Shown: piece by piece, positions 11,485-21,075 of the stretch
Numbering within the stretch: the stretch's first letter is position 1
Layout of the letters: every line of letters begins with the position of its first letter
NCBI RefSeq assembly: GCF_963259705.1
Contig: NC_081842.1
Location: 35,243,796 to 35,307,795, forward strand
Length of the DNA: 64,000 nucleotides
Reading direction: 5' to 3'
Source: Myotis daubentonii
Taxonomy: Eukaryota > Chordata > Mammalia > Chiroptera > Vespertilionidae
Notes under the pieces: generated by a model
Told to the model about the DNA's origin: nothing
Databases searched by the model: none
Seen by the model: the letters and a program-made list of their open reading frames with translations, nothing else
Program-made: the position numbers and the translations under genes

Positions 11485-11690
11485 ACTTTTATTTGTTGAA
11501 CTCATCCTGTAGTAGGTTCTAGTCATTACATATTATTTCAGTTAATCTTTACAATGCAATTCATGCAGTATTATAGGAGAGAATGGATGTCAGAGAGGGT
11601 AAGTAACTTGCTCAAAATCACATTGAAAGTAATCAACATAACAAAGTTTGAATTAAGGATTTTAAAATTCTAATACCCATGCTCCTTCAT
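11485..11690 (+). mobile_element. MIR SINE, plus strand
   Basis: AACTCATCCTGTAGTAGGTTC, TTTCAGTTAATCTTTACAATGC, ATGTCAGAGAGGGTAAGTAACTTGCTCAAAATCACATTG and TTTGAATTAAGG follow the MIR consensus order (tttacatatattaactcatttaatcc...gaggttaagtaacttgcccaaggtcaca). Ancient and diverged. Confidence 0.7.
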
Positions 11691-11721
11691 GCAAATTTTG
11701 TTCTCTGGCCCATGCACTGTT

Positions 11722-12019
11722 TATGCATTGTATTACTTTTCTAGAGATGCCATACAAATAACAAAAAATGGATGGCTTAACACAAGAGACATTTATTTTT
11801 TCATAATCTGGAGGCTAGAAGTCCAAAATCAAGGTGTTTAGAATGTTGATTCCTATAGAAGGTTCTGAGATAGATTTTGTTCCATGCTTCTCTTCTATCT
11901 TCTGGTGGCTGTTGTAAATCTTTTATATTCGTGGCTTGTAGATGCATCAGCCTGTTCTCTGAGTCTGTCTTTACATGGCATTCTGTCTGTGTCTAACATT
12001 CTCTCTTCTTATAAGGACA
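11722..12019 (-). mobile_element. MaLR-like LTR (MLT1/MST type), minus strand, left part
   Basis: TGTATTACTTTTCTAGAGATGCC..., GGATGGCTTAACACAAGAGACATTTATTTTTTCATAATCTGGAGGCTAGAAGTCC and ...CTTATAAGGACA are the antisense of a common mammalian MaLR solo LTR. It is an old, non-coding endogenous-retrovirus-type LTR, continuing at 12175 after a Helitron. Confidence 0.7.
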
Positions 12020-12174
12020 CTAGAGGCCTGATGCACAACATTCATGCAAGGGGCTCGGCCCCCTTTGTGGTGGCGGCCACCTCTGCCTCGGCCCCCACTG
12101 TTGCAGCTTCATCCGGAAGGTCATCCGGAAGGATGTCTGGTCTGATTAGCATAGTGCGCTTTTATTATTATAGA
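12020..12174 (-). mobile_element. Minimal 155-bp Helitron nested in the LTR
   Basis: A|CTAGAGGCCTGATGCACAAC with the hairpin ATGCACAACATTCATGCA, a short GC-rich centre with a tandem TCATCCGGAAGG, and the 5' end complement CTTTTATTATTATAGA|T. Both ends are present and the LTR text resumes cleanly. This is the shortest complete copy in the window. Confidence 0.9.
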
Positions 12175-12310
12175 TTAGTCATGGCATTTAGGGTCCACCT
12201 TGATCCATTATGACTTTGATTTAACTTGATTACTTCTGTAAAGACCCTTTTCCAAATAAGTTTATATACACAGGTTTCAGGAGTTAGAACTATTTAGGTG
12301 ATACAATTTA
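12175..12310 (-). mobile_element. MaLR-like LTR, minus strand, right part
   Basis: TTAGGGTCCACCTTGATCCATTATG, TTTAACTTGATTACTTCTGTAAAGACCC and TTCCAAATAAG continue the LTR from 12019. It is cut at 12310 by the next Helitron. Confidence 0.7.
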
Positions 12311-12700
12311 CTAGAGGCCTGGTGCATGAAATTCATGCACTGGAGGGGGGGGCATCCCTCAGCCCAACCCGCACCCTCTCCAATCTGGGAACCTCAGGGG
12401 ATGTCCGAATGCTGGTTTAGGCCCGATCCAATCGAGCAGTCAGACATCCCTCTCACAGTCAGACATCCCTCTCACAGTCCAGGACTGCTGGCTCCCAACC
12501 ACTCACCTGCCTGCCTGCCTGCCTGATTGCCCCTAACCGCTTCTGCCTGCCAGCTTGATCACCCCCTAACCACTTCCCTGCCAGCTTGATCGGCGCCTAA
12601 CTGCTCCTCTGCTGGCCCGATCACCCCCAACTGCCCTCCCCTGCAGGCCCGGTCACTCCCAACTGCCCTCCCCTGCATATTCCCTCTTTCTTAGATAGGG
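12311..12700 (-). mobile_element. Non-autonomous Helitron, minus strand
   Basis: A|CTAGAGGCCTGGTGCATG with hairpin, CCAATCTGGGAACCTCAGGGGATGTCCG, CTGCC/CTGCC repeats, and the 5' end complement CTGCATATTCCCTCTTTCTTAGATAGG at about 12700. It belongs to the same subfamily as 3784-4279. CAGACATCCCTCTCACAGT is locally duplicated (about 12440-12478). Confidence 0.85.
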
Positions 12701-12954
12701 TTTTTTCTTTAACATATTGGACACTGTACCTGCCATGGTCTTGACAAACCAGTAAAAATGTAAACCCAAACTAAAAGTGTCAAAAAATAAACTCCTTAAA
12801 CAGGAGTTTCATGAGACCTTGGAAAGGTGATATGTGGTTATTTCCTCCTTTTTTCCTTCTCTTTCTTTTTCTTGATGTTTCATCTTTTGTCCTTTCTTTC
12901 TTTTCTCCTTTCATTCCTTTTCTGTCCTTTCTCTTAACTTTCCCATTGGTAGAA
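12701..12954. other. Spacer ending in a long pyrimidine tract
   Basis: 12840-12947 is almost pure C/T on the plus strand and ends TTTCCCATTGGTAG, which resembles a polypyrimidine tract plus AG splice acceptor in front of the coding-like block at 12955. No splicing evidence is available. Confidence 0.4.
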
Positions 12955-13497
12955 TCGTCAGTATTTGACCTGTCTCGCTTCCAGAAGATGAAGAAGAGGG
13001 AAAAACACCATCATCTGAAGAAAAAGATGATCTATGTTGGGATCAGTGGTGTTTCTGGTTGTGCTCTTTTCCCGTGTGTTTGTTATTTCTGCCGGCCCCA
13101 GCATCTTCAGGACTGGTACGGGGGCACTTCTTATTCATGACTACAAAACCTGCCTGCCTTGGTGAAAACTGTAGGGGAAAAGGCCTTCCTGGATGGGCTC
13201 AAGCCCAGCCCGAGGTGCTGAGGAACCAGGGCGGGGAGCGCCTGCCACCGCCGCTGTGGTGCCCAGCCTCCGGACCACGGGGCACTCTCTAGTAATGAAA
13301 CTGCAGTGTAGCAGTTTGCCTTCAGAAATTAGTTGTAAGTTACTTCCGATATGGAACCCTACCTCAGATATTTCCTTTGCAGTTTGTAAAAATTTTAAAC
13401 AAAAACCATTTACCTCCCTGACCCAGTCACAAGTTTCCACCCAATGGGAGAGTTTTTCTGGACAGCGTCGCCCAGATACCCCCAGCTCGCCCCCTCC
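12955..13497 (+). pseudogene. Coding-like block of unknown origin (possible captured exon or retrocopy)
   Basis: After the acceptor-like AG at 12952, one plus frame runs open to a stop at 13138-13140. It reads SSVFDLSRFQKMKKREKHHH, then KKK and a short hydrophobic stretch (MIYVGISGVSGCALFPCV), and ends QDWYGGTSYS. A basic stretch before a hydrophobic one could be a membrane anchor. On the minus strand, 13141-13503 is open for 120 codons. The GC and codon character differ from the flanks, and the block abuts a Helitron 5' half. I do not recognise the parent gene. Alternatives are a captured exon inside the Helitron, an unrelated processed copy, or chance. Confidence 0.35.
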
Positions 13498-13962
13498 AAT
13501 CACTCAGCTGGGGGTGAGGGAAGTTCCAAGGCTGCCTCCCTGAGGCTGCCGGTGGGTCAGGATCACTCGCCTGGGGTGTGGATGCTCCCGAGGCTGAGAC
13601 CCTGAGGCTGCAGGTGTGTGTGTGGGATCACTCACCGGGGACACGCAAGGTTCCGAGGCTGAGACCCCAAGGCTGCTGGGAGGGGATTGCTCCATGGGGG
13701 TTTGGGCGCTTCCGAGGCTGAGAGCCGAGGCTGCAGGTGTGTGTGGGGGGGATCACTCTGTGGGGAGTGAATTTGTTTTTGTTTTTTTATAAAGGGTCAG
13801 GAGGGCCTCTGGGCAGCATTCTGCCAGGCTGCTCACGCTGCCCGCTCTCAGCGGCCGACCCCCTGGGACTGGGGGATTCTGGTGGGGGTGAGAGGACTGG
13901 GCACTGCCATCTTTGTTGCAGAGTGATGGCTAATTTGCATATTACTCTTTTATTAGATAGGA
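13498..13962 (-). mobile_element. Helitron 5' region with 63-bp minisatellite, minus strand
   Basis: The end at 13923-13962 (GCTAATTTGCATATTACTCTTTTATTAGATAGGA|T) is a clean HeliBat 5' terminus in complement. Inside, four-plus copies of a 61-64 bp unit (GATCACTC..GGGG...CCGAGGCTGAGACCCTGAGGCTGCAGGTGTGTG) start near 13498, 13561, 13625, 13686 and 13750. No CTAG hairpin end was found within the next kilobase, so the 3' boundary is undefined and may lie beyond the coding-like block. Confidence 0.75.
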
Positions 13963-14537
13963 TTTCAGTGAAAGAAAAGAAGACATTTTAACATATGACA
14001 ATTAGGCCAACAGAATGCTTTATGCTGGAGGAATTTCAACACATATCAATCACCAAATACATTTTACAACTTTATGTTGGAATTATTCAAGGTGTTGGTG
14101 CTAATATGTAAATGAAGTCATCCTCCTTCAAGAAGCAACTTAACTCTAATACAAATTCAGTTTCAAAATAGAAGAATAAATAGTATGGGGATTTGAAAGA
14201 AGGAACATTTAATTTAGGCTGTGGGGTCTGGGGTAGCTTCATAGCTGGGAATACATTTGACTTAAACCCAGAAAGTATAGTAGAACATTGGCAGATTAAA
14301 AAGATGGAAAGACAGGCATTTCAAACCAAGGCACAGAAATGCCTTATTATTGAAGATGCTTAAAATGCACAAATACTGTAATATTGAGCTTCCTTGTTTC
14401 AGGGGACAGTGTTCTACTTTTACCCAAATGCCCTCCCACCCTGCCCATATATATTTCCACATAAAGGATTTCAACATAATACTGAAAAGGCAAGTGATTG
14501 GGTTGATGAAGGAAAAGGGTTTATTTTTATACTATCA
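13963..14537. other. Unique-looking sequence
   Basis: AT-rich, with no recognised repeat. Overlapping short frames on both strands (14262-14541) have no family signal. Confidence 0.45.
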
Positions 14538-14798
14538 CTAGAGACCCTGTGATTGAAATTCATGGCCATCAGGGCCGACCAGGTTCCCCACCTCCGAACC
14601 TCCCTGCCTCCTACTTCCCTCACTCCCTCAGCTCCCCGCCACTGCTGCAAGTCACCTGCCATGTTCCGTTTCACCCCCTGGTGGCCAGCACACATCATAG
14701 CGAGCGAGCGAACTCCCGTTCTCCTTGTCAAACTCCCAAGGGGACACTTTGCATATTAGCAAAACTCCCAAGGGGACACTTTGCATATATATATATGA
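14538..14798 (-). mobile_element. Short Helitron with internal duplication, minus strand
   Basis: A|CTAGAGACCCTGTGATTGAAATTCATGG starts a diverged 3' end. ACACATCATAGCGAGCGAGCG and CTCCCAAGGGGACACTTTGCATATTA match the copy at 3563-3783. The last motif is duplicated (about 14727-14757 and 14763-14790). The 5' terminus has decayed into ATATATATGAG. Confidence 0.82.
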
Positions 14799-16430
14799 GA
14801 GAAAGAAAGATTTTTCTCTCCTCTCTACTTCCTATCTCCCTCTACTGTCTTTCTTTGTCTCTAATATTTTGTTTGACTCTTTCTCCTCTTACACTGGAAT
14901 TCAATGCATAATGTGAATGCAATACGTAAGTGTCTGCTATTATTTATAACTGACTTTATCCTTTTTTTAAAAAAGGTAAGCATTTTACAAATTCTCTAAT
15001 TTTTGTTTCCGCTGACTTAGCAAACCCAGACGGGACAAGTTTCTCAATTTAGTTATATTTTAGGTGATATGCATTATTGAATTATTGATACTTGGCTGAA
15101 TGCAGTTTGTTTTTCAGATGTGATTTAACTTTTGGTCTACCCCTTTCTTGTTTTAATGATTTCTGCTATAAATTAGTAAAAATGCTGTAAATTTCCCCTA
15201 CCTTTATTAAACAGTTCTTGAATGTGTAAAGTAAACCTCAAGGATTGGTTTGTTCATTTGATGACTTTTGAAATAGGATACTTATTTTTTAATGGATCAT
15301 TTGGTGGGAAAGGTACCTAAAGAAGCTGTGAGGTTATTTCTAGTTCCAAAAAGAGACTGTTCAGGGATGATGTGCTGTACAAATGGGTTCATGTAGTTAA
15401 CCTTCATCCGAATTGACATCCTCTACTTTATCCTATGAAATAACTGGTGAAGGAGAAAATGTTAATTAGGAAGCTTTTCAAGATTAATTTTTTTTTCATT
15501 TATAGAAAGTGAAGTGTTCACCACTTTCCATGTTAAATAAGATTCCTTGCTTGGCAACATAGGCTTTGCTACAGTAATTGTGTGCTCCCAGCAAATACTT
15601 GATGGTGGAGAAGACAAGTGCAAAATGCAATTTTTGTAACAGCCAACCAGAACAGCCTGTTCTGTTCCCAACAAATTAATGGATTTAACCTTGCAGCTTT
15701 AGCAGCGTTATTATGCAAATATTCTCTGAGTGTTATGAAAGCCAACTGATTCTCTATAAAGTTGTTTCTTTCTTCCTGAGAATTCTAAGTGACTAGATAA
15801 TTGACACATTGTATAACCATGTTAAGTGAAGAAAAAAATATTTTTAGTAAGTGTACAGTTTTATGTTCCAATGTTTTCAGCAATTCACAGAGGCTTTTAT
15901 TTAGAACAGTATTATTTAGCACAGTAAATTCAAATGTCCACAGACAACCTCCTAGAAAAGAAAGAAATAAAAAAGTATTGTACGACTCTTTATTATGTTG
16001 ATTTTAGTTCTGGAAGAAATAAAAATTTCCTTCAGTATTGTTCAAGTGTAGTGGTCTGATCATGCCAAATGTCTTCGAAGCAATATATTTGCTTTCTGAT
16101 CCACGATGGATTAGAGAATCGTGCACTGATTATTTGATCAGCTTGATAGCCCTTTGGTTTTTAAAGCTGATCTTAGATTGATACAACATATAAAACACTT
16201 ACAGTTGAAAGTTCACTCTTGGTAATTGACCAATTATGAAGATCACTCAAAGTGCTCTTCACTGGATTGAAGTTCCGTGGCTAGGGAAGTCTTTGATGAT
16301 TTAAAAATGTTGAAAAAGAAGAACGTATAAGAGTGGGAACATTGACAAATTCATTGTGGTAAGACTCTAGTCCGTCGATGGGGAAAATGATGGTCTTGGA
16401 AATTAGTTCAACAATTTTATATGAACAATT
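14799..16430. other. Unique-looking sequence
   Basis: 1.6 kb, AT-rich. GAAAGAAAG and TCTCTC runs at 14799-14890. No gene or repeat consensus recognised. Confidence 0.45.
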
Positions 16431-16503
16431 TGCATATATATATATATATTTTTTGCTTTTATTATACCCAGTATTCACCATATGTGAGCTTTATATTATT
16501 AGG

Positions 16504-16534
<31 letters not shown>

Positions 16535-16552
16535 TATATATATATTTCATTT
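16431..16552. repeat. (TA)n microsatellite
   Basis: TA-rich runs at about 16433-16452 and 16503-16547 with short interruptions. The open frames across it (16378-16780) are repeat artefacts. Confidence 0.9.
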
Positions 16553-17116
16553 ATAAAAAGGCACTCCAAAGTGTTTGTAAAGTATTATGGTGAGTATTAC
16601 ATATGTAATACTCTTTGTAATACCTTAAGCAAAAAAACAAAATTTAAATTAAAAAATATATTATGGAGATATACATATATTAGGGATTATAAGAACTGCA
16701 CCAATATAATTGAAAGACCATTAGATTTGGAACCTGAAGTCCTAGATTTTTGTACTTTAATTTTTAATAAAACCTCTTAAAAATCTTTTCTTAATGTATA
16801 AATAACAATGCCAGAGAACAGGTTTATATTGGGCTTTCTATGTAGAAGAACATTATAAACATTAAATCACAAGAAAAAAATTATTCTTTGATGATATTGG
16901 CCTATGTTTATGGTCTTTAAGTATCAGTAAAAAAATTTACACACCATTTCAAGTTAATAATTCCAAACAAAATTTGCATTTTGAACAAAATATTTTTACA
17001 TTTTTGTATCTTTTAAACTTTTTAAGTATTAAGTCACTATAGAAATATATTTACAAACACTAATAATGAATAAAATTTAATAAGTATAGCATCATCATTG
17101 CTTTATAAAAGCTCTG
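16553..17116. other. AT-rich sequence, nothing recognised
   Basis: Very AT-rich. No family or coding signal. Confidence 0.45.
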
Positions 17117-17140
17117 GTATATATATATATATATATTTAC

Positions 17141-17181
<41 letters not shown>

Positions 17182-17201
17182 CATATATATATATATATTT
17201 G
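17117..17201. repeat. (TA)n microsatellite
   Basis: Long TA run interrupted by TTTACATATATAAAT twice. Confidence 0.92.
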
Positions 17202-17669
17202 TCAAAATTCTTGATTCATGGTTCAGTCATCATTTGTCATGCATACCCTTTATGCCAGCTATCCATATACCATTCTTTCTTTTCTATATTTTTAAAATAT
17301 CCTGATTGCTTTGTATACACTTTTATCTATGTAAATGCCTCTTCTCTGTTATATCTCTCTGTCTTCCCTTAGTCTGCACTGACTATACTAAATTTGACAC
17401 ATATTCTTGTATCTGTAAATATATATTGTTTAGTATGCTTTTGGACTCTATAATCATATTACATTTTCTCTCTTGGGACTTACTTTTTAATTTAACATTA
17501 TATCCCTTTGTCATTCATGTTATGATAAAATGATCTTATACATATGTACATTATGCTATACATATTAATTAATGTTAATTAGTTTTCACAGCTGTATTAT
17601 ATTTCAGCATATGAATATACCATTATTGACTTACTTTTTTTCTCCTGTCAGTAGCATTTGGTTTCTTGT
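17202..17669. other. AT-rich sequence, possible old L1 debris
   Basis: TTCAGCATATGAATATACC and CATTCATGTTATGATAAAATG recall old antisense L1 3' text (sequences around a soldier..ATTCC..TATGTA motif), but too weakly to assign. A 75-codon frame at 17306-17533 is hydrophobic by composition only. Confidence 0.35.
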
Positions 17670-17870
17670 ATTTTTTAAAAAATTATCATTATTGTTGAAA
17701 GTATTACAGACATATCCTTCCCCCAGCCCCCCGCCCCATTGACCTCCTCCACCTCACTCCTGCTCCCTTCTCAGGCCAAAGAACCAAAGAACTTATATGC
17801 ATATATGTATGCATAACCCATGAACACAGACAATAGTGTGGTGAAGGCCTGGGGAGGGGTTTCTTATCTT
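17670..17870 (-). mobile_element. L1 3'UTR fragment, minus strand
   Basis: TTATTGTTGAAAGTATTACAGACATATCC, CCCCCCGCCCCATTGACCTCC, TTATATGCATATATGTATGCATAACCC and ACAATAGTGTG match the antisense 3'UTR of the bat L1s seen at 7.2 and 27.3 kb, with the order partly rearranged. Confidence 0.65.
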
Positions 17871-17937
17871 TTGCATTTTCTTTGGCTTATTTTCTTTTGT
17901 ATTTCAAATATAGACATTGCTTATTTACAGTCCATTC

Positions 17938-18762
17938 TTATTCACGGAAGTTATTTTTAAAAATATATTTTTATTGATTTTAGAGAGAGGAAGGGAGAGG
18001 GATAGAGAGATAGAAACATTGATGAGAGAGAAATATCTATCAGCTGCCTTCTGTACACCCCTTACTTGGGAGTGAGCCCACAACCCTGGCATGGACCCTG
18101 ACCAGGAATTTAACCATAACCTCCTGGTTCATGGGCTGATGCTCAACCACTGAGCCACACTGGCCAGACCAGGGTAGTTATTTTTATAAAGTTGACTAGA
18201 ACACTGACTTAACCAATATTAAACCATTGCCCCTAGGTTAGATACAGGGTTAGGTTCCTGGGAGCCTCAGGTCACATGTTCCTCAATCAATCAATGCTTA
18301 AACTTGTTTGATGTGCGTTTCTGTTTAAAGACAACTTATGTAATGTTAATTGTTGATTCATTAATGTTGAACTCATGATCTACAGCATTATAACTCATGC
18401 CTGAAGCTTAGGTAACATATGAATTTTCTCCATAAATACACTTTACAGTTTCTTGCATTTAGGAATACCAGACAGCACTCTGGGCCATTATAAATAGTAA
18501 AATCACAAACACACAAAAGCCCAAAAATGCAAAAAAGGTGGCGCAAAAAGAAAACTTGTTTAAGTATGAGAGCTGAAACAAGAAACAGAACGTTTCTTTG
18601 TTCACCTCAGCTAAGAATGTGCGCATAGGATGGTGGATAATTTACATAACTCTGCACATGCATGCATCTTCAAATGACAATGGAAGCACAGCAAGTTACA
18701 AGTAAATTTCAGAGAGTGGTGACTTCACAAACATGGAATCCACAATTAACGCGGTTAGATTG
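17938..18762 (-). mobile_element. Tigger/MER2-type DNA transposon (non-autonomous), minus strand
   Basis: The left end is TA|CAGTCCATTCTTATTCACGG and the right end is CAATTAACGCGGTTAGATTG|TA, an inverted pair with TA duplications as for pogo/Tigger elements. Inner words such as GGTTAGGTTCCTGGGAGCCTC, TTTCTGTTTAAAGACAACTTA, ATAACTCATGCCTGAAGCTTA and GAGAGCTGAAACAAGAA follow the antisense MER2/Tigger order. No transposase survives. A VES SINE sits inside at 17960-18175. Confidence 0.8.
17960..18175 (-). mobile_element. VES SINE nested in the Tigger-type element
   Basis: The complement gives TGGCTCAGTGGTTGAGCATCAG, ATTCCTGGTCAGGGTCCATG, GGCAGCTGATAG and AATAAAAATATA. Target duplications AGTTATTTTTA lie at 17949-17959 and 18176-18186. 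Confidence 0.92.
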
Positions 18763-19616
18763 TATGTCTTTTACTGAAGGGCTTCTCAAACTCTAGATTG
18801 GCAAATGTTAGATCCCTGGGTTCACCCCTGACCTTTTTATTTTGTAGGCCTGGAGCAGATGCTGAGAATGTGCATTTTTAACCAGTTCATTATTATAGCT
18901 AGATATGAAAATGTTTACAATTATAATTAAGAGGGCTAAGACACGAAGGCATCCATCAATATTTTTATTCAGCATTGCTTTTAGGTTGTTGCTAACGCAA
19001 TTACCACATATACACACAAAATATGTAATATTAATAATGAGAAAGAAGAGACAGAATTGTTATTTGCAAATGATCTAATAACATGCATGGAAAACTAAAA
19101 CTAGGCTAGAACTAATAAACAAGTGAAATAAATAGATTAAAGAAGAATATTAAAAAATGTATATCTTTACAATCATGTGCTTTTAAAAATGGAAATGGAA
19201 AATAAAAATTTTATTTATAATAAAAAAAAAGTTAAAAAGCACTTAAAAACAAATTACAAGTGGCCCAGAATCACAAAATTTGCTATATAATATTGTTAAA
19301 GGCTAGAAAATAATGTGAATACTTATAGATACTTGACTGGTATGAAAACATTTAGAAATGGAGTGAATTAAAATTAGTCCAACATTATTTTGGTGATATA
19401 TGATCCTATTTTTTTGGAGTTTACAAAAATCACTGGAGGATACAGTGGACTGTACATGCCCATTGCTTAAAGCTGGTGGAAGTAGAAGGGGCTGGGAAAT
19501 GCTACTTATGCTTTAAACATCCCTGTATTGAGTTCTGTAATCTTTTCACTATTGTCCGAATATAGTGGGGTTTTCATTGTTGTTGTTAAGTGTAACTTGC
19601 CCATGCTTATTCTTTA
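18763..19616. other. Unique-looking sequence
   Basis: AT-rich, and A-rich at 19140-19260. No recognised repeat or gene. Confidence 0.45.
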
Positions 19617-20912
19617 CTAGGTGTACCAGTTAATAATGCGGTTTTTTTTCACTAGATGGATTTACACATATGTTGATATATATATATGTGATTTGATGTG
19701 TATGCTATTTTGTTGTATTGACAACAAGCTTCAAAACTTCATATGTCAAATTTTCTGAAGGTATTAATATCATAAATATTTTTATGCTTAAAAATGTTGA
19801 ATTTCATGTTAAAAAAAGGGCATTTGCGGGAAGTTTTAATTCATTACTTTATTTTGAAGAAAAGTGATGCTGAAAGTTATCGCATACTTCGGGAAACTTA
19901 TGGTGAACATGCTTCATCTCAAGATACTTGTGAACGCTGGTTTAAATGCTTTAAAAGTGATGATTGCGATGTGAAAGACAAAGAACGCCCAGGTCAACCG
20001 AAACAGTTTGAAGACCAACAATTACAAGTATTATTGGATTAAGATGCATATCAAACTCAAAAACAACTTGCAGAAAGATTAAACATTGCTCAGCAAACAA
20101 TTTCCGATTATTTACAAGCAATGGGAAAGATTTTAAAGGAAGGAAAATGGGTGCCACATCAACTGAATGAAAGACAAATGAAAAACCGAAAAGTCATCAG
20201 TAAAATGTTGCTTCAATGGCACGAAAGAAAGTTTTTTTTTTTTTGCATGGAATTGTGACTGGCGAGGAAAAGTGGATTTATTTTGAGAATCCCGAATGCA
20301 CAAAATCATGGGTTGATCCAGATCAACCATCAACATCGACTACAAGGCCAAATCGCTTCAAAAGAAGACAGTGCTCTGCGTTTGGTGGGATCAGGAAGGT
20401 GTGGTGTATTATGAGCTTCTAAAACCAGGTGAAACCATTAATACTGATTGCTACCGACAACAAATAATCAATTTGAAACATGCTTTGATCGTGAAACGAC
20501 TAAAATGGGCCAGAAGACAAGACAAAGTAACTTTGCTTCATGATGACGCACCATCACACACTTCAAAACCAGTTAAAGACACATTAAAAGATCTTGCCTG
20601 GGAAGTATTAATCCACCCGCCGTATTCACCAGACTTTGCTCATTCAGATGACCACTTCTTCTGATCAATGGCACAAGCACTTTCTGAGCAGCCCTTAAAA
20701 CATACAAAGAAGTGGAAAATTGGGTCTCTGAACGGTTTGCCTCAAAACAAGAAACATTCTATTGGGATGGTATCCACAAATTACCTGAAAGATGTGGGAA
20801 ATGTGTAGCTAGCGATGGACATTACTTTGAATAAAGCACTTTTGATGTTTCTCTTGAAATTATCATGTTTTCTTTGATTACAAAATCCGCCATTATTAAC
20901 GGGTACACCTAG
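19617..20912 (+). mobile_element. Full-length mariner transposon
   Basis: The terminal inverted repeats are CTAGGTGTACCAGTTAATAA at the left (after TA) and the complement of CTAGGTGTACCCGTTAATAA at the right, giving 1,296 bp, the usual mariner size. The right flank reads TG rather than TA, so the target duplication has mutated. It encodes one dead transposase (19794-20834). Confidence 0.93.
19794..20834 (+). pseudogene. Mariner transposase, inactivated
   Basis: The transposase cuts and pastes the element through a DD34D active site. The N-terminal helix-turn-helix region is at codons 1-80 (LREVLIHYFILKKSDAESYR, SQDTCERWFKCFKSDD). The second half carries TGEEKWIYFENP, LKPGETINTD, HDDAPSH and YSPDFAHSDDHFF. 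The first catalytic Asp (normally GDEKW) is Glu here, while the other two acids are still visible. Lesions are an in-frame stop at 20040-20042, a frame change at the T run near 20230, and a stop at about 20663 in front of the C-terminus. The final YFE-stop is at 20834. Length is close to a normal mariner ORF of about 345 codons. No function expected. Confidence 0.92.
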
Positions 20913-20924
20913 TGTTTACTAGCT

Positions 20925-21075
20925 ACATTTCCATGGGAAAGTCCCTTTACCTATCTAAGCCTCAATTTCTGCATCTTTAAAATGGGAATAATGATGGTTA
21001 TGACCTCTTATGGTTGATGTAAGGATTAAATAAGCTGTATGAAAATCTAAGGGCACGAATACTTTTGCAGAATGT
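20925..21075 (+). mobile_element. MIR SINE, plus strand
   Basis: TCCCTTTACCTATCTAAGCCTCAATTTCTGCATC, TTTAAAATGGGAATAATGATGG and ATGTAAGGATTAAATAAGC follow the MIR 3' half closely. The mariner sits just upstream. Confidence 0.75.

Noticed and set aside
13141..13503. 120-codon minus frame as a host gene
   Set aside because: No start context, no recognised family, no splice sites consistent with both ends; kept only as part of the coding-like block.
16378..16780. Frames of 71 and 119 codons rich in Ile/Tyr
   Set aside because: Translation of TA microsatellite; no protein signal.
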